64,000 bases of DNA from positions 1,736,001 to 1,800,000 of the forward strand of contig OZ345369.1 of assembly GCA_977006965.1 (NCBI GenBank), read 5' to 3'. The DNA is from Phymatolithon calcareum (lineage: Eukaryota; Rhodophyta; Florideophyceae; Hapalidiales). Positions 10,589-18,585 of the stretch are shown here, piece after piece. Numbering within the stretch: the stretch's first letter is position 1; every line of letters begins with the position of its first letter. The notes under the pieces are model-generated. The model was given only the letters and a program-made list of their open reading frames with translations, was not told the origin of the DNA and did not search any database. Made by a program: the position numbers and the translations under genes.

Positions 10589-10813
10589 TCACAACAGCTT
10601 TAGCACATCGAACCTTCGACCAATCCTCTTCATGAACCTTACCAGTGAACGGATCGCGCGGCACAAAAACATTACATCGATTGCAATTTCCTCGCGCATC
10701 CTTCCCACCACACGAAAGATATGAAAAAGCACGAGCTCCATTCTTCTCCGATACTCACGATAGAAGCCGCCATCGCGGCAGGAGCAGTCGTTGTCGCAGA
10801 CGAAGTAGTTCAT
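10589..10813 (-). CDS. Small ORF, right member of an inverted pair
   Basis: The 74-residue frame matches the start of the ORF at 10103-10471, read from the other strand. It has the same Cys-rich start (CDNDCSC), lacks a four-residue insertion, and has the same Arg-rich/hydrophobic middle. It stops right after VLKLL, where the partner continues. Substitutions between the two are mostly silent. No family is recognised. It could be the inverted duplicate of a small gene, or both could be arms of a foldback element. Confidence 0.35.
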   Translation of the reverse strand: MNYFVCDNDCSCRDGGFYREYRRRMELVLFHIFRVVGRMREEIAIDVMFLCRAIRSLVRFMKRIGRRFDVLKLL

Positions 10814-10957
10814 TTCGTTGCGAACTCAGCATATACACTCAGCAACTTCAAGACCTTCTATATAGTCAGGGTGAGTGGGCGGAAAAAAACAACCGAGCTC
10901 TCTTGGAGTCACGTAGATTCAAGACGTCCGACGTGGCGACAGCACCGATGCGCGTAA

Positions 10958-11083
10958 TGTCGTAGATCACGAAATTGCTCGCCGGCTTGACTCGATGACG
11001 ACCGGAATGATAGATAGATGCATATATCTATCATTCCGGTCGTCACTGAGTCAAGCCGGCGAGCAAGTACGTGATCTACGACA
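10958..11083. repeat. Long hairpin, about 60-bp arms
   Basis: The arms share GTCGTAGATCACG, TTGCTCGCCGGCTTGACTC and GACGACCGGAATGATAGATA in inverted order around a loop of about 8 bases. Only a few mismatches separate the arms, so the structure is recent or maintained. It lies 0.13 kb from the LINE insertion, in non-coding DNA. Confidence 0.9.
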
Positions 11084-11216
11084 TGCGCCGACGTAACAGC
11101 GAAGAAATACAACTCGTACTTGCAGTGTCGGAGACAATCGCGCCAAGCTTTCAAGCTGGAATGTACGGCCCTTCGCGCGCAAGCCAATCACGCGCAACGC
11201 TCATTCGCAGTAGCAT

Positions 11217-12269
11217 GGCACGTAGTTCTTTCTTTCTTTCTTTGCTGCAGAAGACGTTAACTACAGTTAACATCTGGGGTTGTCAAGCAACCCCTCATTG
11301 TTCACGAGTTTGAGTACTTTAAGCGGTTTCTCCGTACATAATTCCTCTACCGTTTTAGGGCCTACTCTACCAATAGTCTGCCGTCTTGATAAAGCACCCC
11401 CACGGCAGCGAAGAATTAAGTGATCAACAGTTTCTTTGGTTCCACCTGGACAGGACTTGCACATGGGGTCGTAGTCCACTGAGCCATCGTCCTTCCGGTG
11501 AAAAGCTGCTACCAGCGAGTAGCATTCTGCGGAAAGTTGATTTAGGATGACTTCAGCACGTCTGTGACTAATCCGGAGTTCTGGGGGTAGAAACTGTACA
11601 CTTCTTGGTTTCATCGAATTGCGCGGTTTAATTATGGACCGCGCGGCTTCCATGGTCAAGGGTACGCCTTGATGAGTCACGAGATCTGATTCCGTAATGC
11701 CTCGACGAGCAAGCTCGTCGGCTTTCTCGTTCCCAGGTATCCCACAGTGGCTTGGAACCCAAATCGCCTCGATGGTGACGTTGTCCTCCATCAATGCCTC
11801 CATGGCTTCCCACAGCTTCCTTGTCATTTCGCTGTACATCCGAGGTTGTCCGGCCAATGCATCCAGACAGCTCCTACTATCGGTGAACCACCGAATGTGT
11901 TGCCCGCCATCGAATTGCAGTTGTTGTACGGCTTCGAAAGCTCGGACCGCCGCGAATACCTCGGCGTCGAAGGATGAGCCAATCGCTCCGGTGCTCATGC
12001 CAGTTTCCTTCAGTACGTTGTCTCCGCGTAAGATCAAGATACCTGCGCCACCGACCTGACTGGGGATGCTTCGGTACATTTCGAGAGTGTCGCCGTCCTC
12101 GTCGCAGATGTTGACTCGCATCTGGGAGTCAGTGGGGGACGCCTGATACGCGTGTTCGTCCCCATCGTCGTATATCAGCAGAATGTCCGGTTGTTTCCGA
12201 TGTCGAGATTCAAACTTTCGGACGGCGTGGTGACCCCTTTGCTGAGCGGCGTCAAACGGCACGTAGTTC
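11217..12269 (-). mobile_element. 5'-truncated LINE (non-LTR) insertion with 12-bp TSD
   Basis: A 12-bp direct repeat, GGCACGTAGTTC, flanks the element at 11217-11228 and 12258-12269. Between them lie 1029 bp read on the minus strand: an open frame with an RNase H domain and a terminal Cys/His knuckle, a short 3' tail region, and then an (AAAG)n-type simple repeat (about 11229-11247) abutting the duplication. Target-site duplication, 3' simple-sequence tail, 5' truncation and a C-terminal RNase H are together the hallmark of target-primed reverse transcription by a LINE with RNase H, as in the I/Tad-like groups. The reverse transcriptase and endonuclease parts are missing. Confidence 0.9.
11267..12257 (-). 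pseudogene. LINE ORF2 C-terminus: RNase H domain and zinc knuckle
   Basis: This frame is open for about 330 codons but has no native start, because it begins at the truncation point of the inserted element. The RNase H fold carries its four acidic positions: the Asp of YDDG, Glu in DAEVFAAVRAFE, Asp in FTDSRSCLDAL, and Asp in GNEKADELARRG preceded by VPSHCGIPGN. The C-terminal CKSCPGGTKETVDHLILRC is the CCHC-like knuckle that follows RNase H in several LINE families. No stop or frameshift is visible in the surviving part, which suggests a fairly young insertion. A short relative is at 3947-4060. Expression as a protein is unlikely. Confidence 0.88.
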
Positions 12270-12372
12270 GAATTGCATCAGGACGAACTAGTGCGTTGAC
12301 AACGTCCCAAGGGCCTAATGCGTAAGGTACGGCTTCCCTTGTAGAATGTCACATTGAACTGATGACAGACCG

Positions 12373-12445
12373 AGGGATCAATCAGTACTTGTAAAATTGG
12401 TCCACCAAATTTGTGGACCAATATCACAAGTTCTGATTGATCCCT
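12373..12445. repeat. Hairpin 1 of cluster
   Basis: AGGGATCAATCAG on the left pairs with CTGATTGATCCCT on the right, and inner TTGGTCCAC pairs with GTGGACCAA. Each arm is about 34 bp with a few mismatches and a very short loop. Confidence 0.85.
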
Positions 12446-12572
12446 GGATCTGCGGGAGAAGACGGACTCTGCTGATGGTGGCACCCCTTGTTTGTCTGAG
12501 CACGCAAAAAGTGTTCAACGAAAAGCGAATTAGCGAAATTAACGTCGACGTTATTGCTAGGCACGTTGGCAA

Positions 12573-12637
12573 GGACGGATTCCAGATTCGACCAATGTTT
12601 AGGATCCCAAACATTGGTCAAATCTGGAATCAGTCCT
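12573..12637. repeat. Hairpin 2 of cluster
   Basis: ATTCCAGATTCGACCAATGT at the left and its near-exact reverse complement at the right (one mismatch) surround an 8-base loop. Outer bases pair further with one or two mismatches. Confidence 0.85.
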
Positions 12638-12723
12638 GTGAGCTGCGACTGCGCCGAATAGGAAAAGAATATCCTGATGGTCGAAAAGCGTAACTTTCGC
12701 CCATCTAGGTCTTCTTTTCATAG

Positions 12724-12769
12724 GTTTGACAGTGTGAGTCAATGACATCATTCACTCACACTGTCAAAC
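12724..12769. repeat. Hairpin 3 of cluster
   Basis: GTTTGACAGTGTGAG (12724-12738) has an exact reverse complement at 12755-12769. The pairing continues inward with one mismatch and leaves almost no loop. Confidence 0.9.
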
Positions 12770-13008
12770 TTGGTTTTTGCCCATTCTTGTGTGCCAGGAG
12801 ATGCTGGGATATGAGGTGGAGGGTGTGGACGCCAAGGGAGACAAAGACGGTTGTAATACTGTACAGTGTGCCAGCTGTGGCATTCAATCTAATTCAATGG
12901 CAAAAAGGACAGATATTTATGTGTCATTTATGGAATGCGCTTTGCGGAAATCGTTCCGTCTTCTTCATCGGTCACTCCCACCGAACATCGCACCTGGCAC
13001 TGATATCT

Positions 13009-13054
13009 CATTGATCAGTCTCTCCGTTTTTTAAAAGGGAGAGGCTGATCAATG
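13009..13054. repeat. Hairpin 4 of cluster
   Basis: CATTGATCAGTCTCTCC pairs with GGAGAGGCTGATCAATG with one mismatch, around a TTTTTTAAAA-type loop. It directly abuts hairpin 5. Confidence 0.88.
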
Positions 13055-13103
13055 ATGATCTTGGCCCGTCATTTTTTAAAAAAACGGACGGGACAAGATC
13101 ATC
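13054..13103. repeat. Hairpin 5 of cluster
   Basis: GATGATCTTGGCCCGTC pairs with GACGGGACAAGATCATC with one mismatch. The loop again contains a run of T followed by a run of A, like its immediate neighbour, although the arms are unrelated. Confidence 0.88.
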
Positions 13104-14176
13104 GGAGAACAGGAAATCAGGAGTTCGTGAAAGTGGTGATCGTTTCCAGTCTCACCTTACTCAAAGACATATCGACGTTTGGGAGGAAGGATGCAGCGTG
13201 GAGCTGGTGTAGACGGTTTGGCATGTTTCCCGCCCAAAAAAGTGTGGATTGCGCATGGACAGGGTTTGAGGCGTATCATACAGTATGACGCCGTTTTCCA
13301 AATGAAACGGTGAGGAAAGAGAATGTTTATCGGGAACTCCGGAAATACATGCAGTGGATGCCGTTTTGTGCTGTTCGATCGCGTGCGTTCATGGCTGATC
13401 TCCATGTGGCGGCGTCCTCATGATGAGGACGGAAGTGGATTTAGCCGTTACAGTACTGATTACACACATCGATAACGCGAATTAATACTCCCCTGCTTCG
13501 ATCTGGTGGACGACGGCGGGATCCGAAGCGTTAAACAGCACTCGCATGAAGCTTCGTCCTCTTGTATCTGTTACTCGCTCTTCAAATTTAAAACAGGACT
13601 GGCGTTTGAAACAACGGCGACTGCAAGTGCGTATTGCAACCCTGCTATATTGGGCTACTGATTCTATCAGCTGATGAACTTATATAAGAGTGGAATTCCC
13701 CAAAAAATTACGCTGTGATGCACACGCTTTGTGTAACAAAACCTTCTCTCTATCAGAGCTTGCTTCAACCGATAGTTCACTTAATCGAATTACGGCACCC
13801 TTCTTACCATGTACTGTAAATATAAGCGCATTCGCACACGGCATTGGGCGAGCTGTACACCGTATTCCAGGTGTCGTATTCGTAATGCATAATTTTGAAT
13901 TCGAACGGCACCATTCCAACTCCACGGCGCATCGCTCAACAGAGTGCGGAACCTCACTGATGATGACAACACGGCGCGATCAAGAGCAACAACTCCCTCT
14001 AAATTGATTTCGATCGGAACACCGCTCTCGCACATATGCACCACCACTGCCGCCGTCGGCAACACTACATCAAGCACGCAACCCTTGCTCACCAATCGTC
14101 CCTGTCGTTTCATCACGCTCATTCGCCTCCCTCCTCTCGCTGACATCAGCATCTCACCATCCACACCAAGCAAGCA

Positions 14177-15811
14177 ATGGATCCCAACGCGATACCATTC
14201 GCACCACGGACCGTACATTCGTCGCAGCCTGCAATCGGCCGTCGCAACAGCTGCAACCCGACTTTCACACCCACCAAGCCCTCCCGCCGTGCAAGTTTGC
14301 GCGCCCAGACAGGCACTGCACTTCGCACCCAGCACCAGAATGGGCAACAACAATCCGGTCAGCAGCATCGGCAATCCAAAAAGGGCCAGCATGACCCCCA
14401 GAAACAGAACGCAACAAGCTTTGCCAGCGAGGCGTTCGCCAGAAAGGAAGATGCCATGAGGGCGTATGCCAAAAAGATGGCCGCCCAGCGTGCTGCTCTG
14501 GAACGCTCCGCCAATTTTGCTGTGCTGAAAGATCAGGCTAATGGCACTGTCGAACATCAGCGCAATACTGCCGACCCGCAAGTCCAAAACGATGTGTCTG
14601 AGGAACACAAGCGCAAAATGGCTGCTCAGAAGGGCTACTCCAGACGCCATAGCCAGAAGAATAACAAGCGCAATTCGGTCAAGCAGAAGTCAAAACCCGA
14701 GCAGTCCTCCACTGCGTCTTCGACGGGTCAACCCAAGGTCATTGACAAGGAGAACGACCCTGAACACGTCATCCACTCATCTACCCCCACGGACGGCACC
14801 TCAAGCTCCGCCAATTCGAAAACAACCAGCGCCGAAAAGGCGAGTAATACGCCTTCGACGGATCAACCCAAGGTTACTGACGACAAGAACGCCCTTGAAC
14901 ACGCCATTCACTCATCATCTACCCCCACGGATGGCACCTCAAGTTCTGGTAATTCCAAAACACCCAGTCCTGAAAAGGCGAATACCAGCGAACTCAAGGC
15001 CGATGGCTCATCTCTTCTGACCAACCCCAAAACAACCAATACTGAAAAGGAGACCACGGTCGACGTTGCCTCAACACTGTCTAATTCGCAGATACCCAGT
15101 GTGGAAATGAATATTGCGACCACTTTCTCGAAATCGCAGCCACGCGAGAGCTCAATTTCCCCGTCCATCTCAACCGTGACATCCATTGACGTTGATGGTG
15201 CCGACCCAATCGCCATCCCCAAGCCCTCGCTCTCCATCTCTTCAATTCCCTCTCTCATCATTGAGCCACGTTCCCCAACTGTGTCCAATGTCACTTCATA
15301 CATCTCCACCGTCTCCTCCCCAAGTACGCTTTCACGAGTGACCTCATGTGACATTAACATCGGCACAGTGCCTCGAATATCCGCCGTGTCCACATCGGAT
15401 AACTCTGCCCCCTCGATCTGTTCCACAGGTTCCTCTTATCGCCCGAGCAACGATACCGCCCTTTCGAGCGGAAAGTGGTGTCCGAGCTGCGCCGGCGTCG
15501 GTCTCCATATCGCGGCGTTATTGGCAGAGCTTTCTCAGCAACGCACCGAGTCGACGTCTGCAAATCGTCTGTCATCAGGCGCGAGTGCATCGGGCAGTCT
15601 CAGCTCTAAATCTGGTTGGAAGCGCATGATGTCGCAGACCATCATTGGGGATCGTGGTGCGAATAAGGCTGCCGCTGAGCAGAAACGTCTCCAGCATCAG
15701 GTGGATGTTTTGTCTACCACCGTTTCTTATCTGTATGAGAAATTGCAGGCGACAAATAGGGCTGGGCCTGATGTTGATGCTGCGTTCAACCGCTGCTGCA
15801 TTCGCCGATAA
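14177..15811 (+). CDS. Ser/Thr-rich hypothetical protein with internal repeat and C-terminal coiled coil
   Basis: The 544-residue protein is not recognised. The N-terminal third is basic and Gln-rich, with a helical stretch ARKEDAMRAYAKKMAAQRAA at about 88-107. The middle is disordered and rich in Ser, Thr and Pro. It holds a tandem duplication of about 42 residues (two copies of QPKV..D...EH.IHSS.PTDGTSSS.NSKT around 180-260). The C-terminal part has CPSCAGVGLH at about 434, a single CxxC, and a coiled-coil segment (about 490-525) ending in CCIRR. The frame is open throughout, starts at an ATG and is a single exon. It could be a regulatory or cytoskeleton-associated scaffold, but nothing proves this. 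A long antisense frame at 13790-14650 is considered a shadow. Confidence 0.65.
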   Translation: MDPNAIPFAPRTVHSSQPAIGRRNSCNPTFTPTKPSRRASLRAQTGTALRTQHQNGQQQSGQQHRQSKKGQHDPQKQNATSFASEAFARKEDAMRAYAKKMAAQRAALERSANFAVLKDQANGTVEHQRNTADPQVQNDVSEEHKRKMAAQKGYSRRHSQKNNKRNSVKQKSKPEQSSTASSTGQPKVIDKENDPEHVIHSSTPTDGTSSSANSKTTSAEKASNTPSTDQPKVTDDKNALEHAIHSSSTPTDGTSSSGNSKTPSPEKANTSELKADGSSLLTNPKTTNTEKETTVDVASTLSNSQIPSVEMNIATTFSKSQPRESSISPSISTVTSIDVDGADPIAIPKPSLSISSIPSLIIEPRSPTVSNVTSYISTVSSPSTLSRVTSCDINIGTVPRISAVSTSDNSAPSICSTGSSYRPSNDTALSSGKWCPSCAGVGLHIAALLAELSQQRTESTSANRLSSGASASGSLSSKSGWKRMMSQTIIGDRGANKAAAEQKRLQHQVDVLSTTVSYLYEKLQATNRAGPDVDAAFNRCCIRR

Positions 15812-16297
15812 TTGTAGCATGACGATGATATGTCCACTGTGTATGCCCGGGAATGAATACCGGCAGCTAACTCTAAATTGTCTGACTTTAAGAGCACTTC
15901 TTCGGAATACCGTAGATTTAATAGACTAACCTGCTTGCTGGGTGTGCGCAAAAAGATGCCATTTAATGCCCATTGCAAGCTCATTTCACTTCTGCTACAG
16001 CTGTTAAACAATTTTTTTACACCTCTCTTTTCTTGAGCCCAGTTTCAACAATTCCTTGAACGCAGTGATGATGATGAATCTGCTCTCTCCACAAAGCAGC
16101 ACTTTATAGAAAACTATCTTCTACTTAGATTTCGATAGGGCGTTATTCATGGTAGCTAATTAGGAAAGGGGTCCTTCTCCGCCTGCCGCTCGAGATACGA
16201 TTCGCACTGGAGGAGCGATATGCACAAAAACCAGGGTTTTTTGCAAGGTGTAGTAACGGACCTGGTGTAATGGAAAAAACGGTCATATTTTTAATCG

Positions 16298-16454
16298 ACG
16301 AACCACTTAAGCTCGGGGATTGAGCAAGCACAAACCCACTCTGCACCTGTGGGGCACGGGGGATCCAAAGCAGAACTGTAGGTGCTGCAGAGGTCTGTAC
16401 GCCGAGGTGCGAAGCCAAGGCATGATGGTACGAAACCACTTAAGCTCGGCGTTG
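16298..16454. repeat. Short direct repeat pair
   Basis: ACGAACCACTTAAGCTCGG at about 16298 recurs at about 16429 with one inserted base, 131 bp apart. It is too short to classify, and could be a target duplication or footprints of a small element. Confidence 0.6.
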
Positions 16455-17186
16455 CACCTTCTGTGGTTTTGGTTTTGACTTCATAGAATGGGCGTTGTCA
16501 AACCAGCCTTCGGAAGGGCCTGAATCAAGCCGCGCATCTGTCTCCTGGTCCCTGTACATGTCGATTCAGGCCCATGTGAAAGTGTGGTTGGGATTGGATT
16601 ATGCCGAGGACGCTGCTATCCTTAGATCGCAGCAGATGTTTAATCACGAGAAACTGCAGCAGTCTAAAAATATCGAGTGTGAGAAATTCAATTTGTCTAC
16701 AAACAAGTTAAAGCTATTCCTTAACTAAGGTACATGGGGTTCTGAATGTAGAGACACGACATGAGTGGAGAAATAGCACACAAGGACAGGAAATGAAATA
16801 GGAGGAAAACCCGTTAGATGACGTTCGAAGACAGAAATCAAAGTGGATCGCATGATATGTGAAGCGGACGTACGAGGAATAATAGGACTTTTGGTCGAGA
16901 ATGTGCTAGTTGAAGTGCGTATATAGAACGTGCGATGTGCAGGTCTGCGGAATATCATTCGTGAACGAGTAAGGCGCAGCGTGAATTGACGTCGATTAGG
17001 AACAATTGAGATATTGCGCTTCGCGTGTTAGAATGTGGCGCAAAACTTTCGCTCCGTCATTGCAAAGCTGGTACACGTACGGGGCGAGTTGTGAATTGAT
17101 CGCACAGATGATAATTCATTGGCGGAACGATCTGGGCGAACAAGGAGACAAGAAGGATAGGAGACGACATGAACAATCGGAAAATT

Positions 17187-17890
17187 AGTAAGATGTGGAT
17201 TGCAAAATATTCGCACAGTGAATGGCGGATTACTTACCTGTTTAGAACTCCTCTGTCCGAGAGACCCGCGCTGAGAGGGATCCTAACGTCCCTCTGACCT
17301 GCCTCTTTGTCACAGGTAGCAAAGAGAAAACGGCAGACCGAATCAAAGCCCGGACGGAACGGGCTCTGCGTGGTTCCGCCTGGATCAACCGTGTTCAAGT
17401 CGGCACCACATACCTGCACACGGGCGAGGATACGGTATCGGTCTTCAGAGCCCATAGCGGACGGAGTTTGCGTGGTCGACTATGACCGTGATCGCTGAAG
17501 TAGATATGACAGCTTCCGCCGAGGGAAGCCTTGTTATGGTTCACGTGAGCATGGCCGCATAACAGTCGAAGAGTTAATAATATGTGCATTGAAAAAATAC
17601 GCAAATTGGACGGCGGATTAGTTACCTGTTAAGCACTGCATCAAAGAGAGAACGGTAGAGCGAATCAAAGGCAGGACGGGACGGGCTCTGCGCGGTTGTA
17701 CGCGGTTCAACCGGGGTTCAGATTGGCGCTGGCTTTGCGCGAACGGACGAAGGTGCGTTAGCCGACATCAAAAACTAGACCGAACAAAGTTTGCGCAGTC
17801 GCATATAGCCGAGATCGCGGATGTAGATCGCGCAGCTTCCGCGAGATCGGCTACCTTACGGTATCTCTGATGTGGATCATGTGTGCTCCC
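17187..17890. repeat. Degenerate tandem duplication, about 350-bp unit
   Basis: Unit one runs from about 17187 to 17560 and unit two from about 17575 to 17890. Matching blocks occur in the same order: GGCGGATTA.TTACCTGTT, GAATCAAAG.C.GGACG, ACGGGCTCTGCG.GGTT, GTTTGCG..GTCG, GTAGAT followed by CAGCTTCCGC. Identity is moderate and indels are frequent. No shared reading frame is kept, so it looks non-coding. Confidence 0.75.
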
Positions 17891-18136
17891 ATATCGCATC
17901 GCGATGCCCGCAGGTGAAACTGGAGCTTGCGATCGCCGCCAACTGCAGTTGGCTTTTAAGTAGTGAAGAAGAGGTCATGCGGCAGCAGCGGTTGATGGCC
18001 GCCGCCGACTTCTTTTCTCAAAAACTAGGCAACATATGAAAAACGTTTCGGAAGCAAAGCCAGTCTGTCTGCAGACAGCTGTCTGCAAATGATAAATTCG
18101 TATCATGACAAAAACGCAACCTGGCCAGATGCGTTA

Positions 18137-18162
18137 AAATTATGAGTCAAGACTCATAATTT
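18137..18162. repeat. Short perfect hairpin
   Basis: AAATTATGAGTC, a two-base loop, then its exact reverse complement. Confidence 0.85.
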
Positions 18163-18270
18163 GTAACAGTGAATTACACGCACGCCATTTATTTTTCGAT
18201 CTCAGCACGGAACAGTTTGGAAAGCCCTTCTTTGTCATAACGAACGTGAGGTTTTGAGTTCTGAGCCTCA

Positions 18271-18313
18271 CATGGTACAAGAATGTACCCAAAAGAACGA
18301 TTTTTGTACCATG
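18271..18313. repeat. Hairpin
   Basis: CATGGTACAAGAA at 18271-18283 pairs with TTTTTGTACCATG at 18301-18313 with one mismatch and a 17-base loop. It lies about 270 bp upstream of the first gene of module A. Confidence 0.75.
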
Positions 18314-18585
18314 GCGATAATCGACGGTTCAAGTTTTGCGCTCAACCGGCCCCGCGATCGATCTTACGGTTCACAATTGCCACTGTGTACACGTGTAGAG
18401 TACGGAAAAATGGCGCATTTTCAGCAGCGCTTCTCGTGCGCTGCAAAGCTGCAGCTTTTCGCAACCAGGTACTGTAGGGTACCCTAGCATCTGCTCTCAG
18501 TGCTCGTTCCCCTCATCTTCGTATTGCAATCCACTGTCCAAACCACAGCTTTGCCAGTCGGAACGTTTTCCGCCACGTCGGGACG

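Larger units (their letters stand above)
10103..10813. repeat. Large inverted repeat, about 230-bp arms
   Basis: The left arm (about 10103-10345) and right arm (about 10585-10813) are reverse complements with only a handful of mismatches and one small indel, around a spacer of about 240 bp. Homology fades outward on both sides. No target duplication was seen. Confidence 0.85.
12270..14176. other. Intergenic hairpin cluster, no gene
   Basis: No open frame here has a recognisable motif. Five separate hairpins occupy 12373-13103. From 13110 to 14176 nothing clear was found apart from a TATATAA sequence at about 13682, roughly 490 bases before the ATG at 14177. That is too far for an ordinary TATA box unless there is a long or spliced leader. 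Confidence 0.5.
15812..18585. other. Repeat-rich intergenic, no confident gene
   Basis: This 2.8 kb precedes module A. It holds a direct repeat of about 20 bp at about 16298 and 16429, a tandem duplication over 17187-17890, and hairpins at 18137-18162 and 18271-18313. A 77-codon frame at 16495-16728 has no recognised motif. If module A is a transposon, its left terminus should lie in this stretch, but I could not define it. Confidence 0.45.

Noticed and set aside
12373-13103. CRISPR-like or tandem repeat array
   Set aside because: The five hairpins have unrelated arms and uneven spacing, so there is no repeat-spacer pattern.
13790-14650. 286-codon minus-strand open frame
   Set aside because: It overlaps the 5' end of the gene at 14177-15811 in antisense, shows no domain, and its composition follows from the sense strand codon use.
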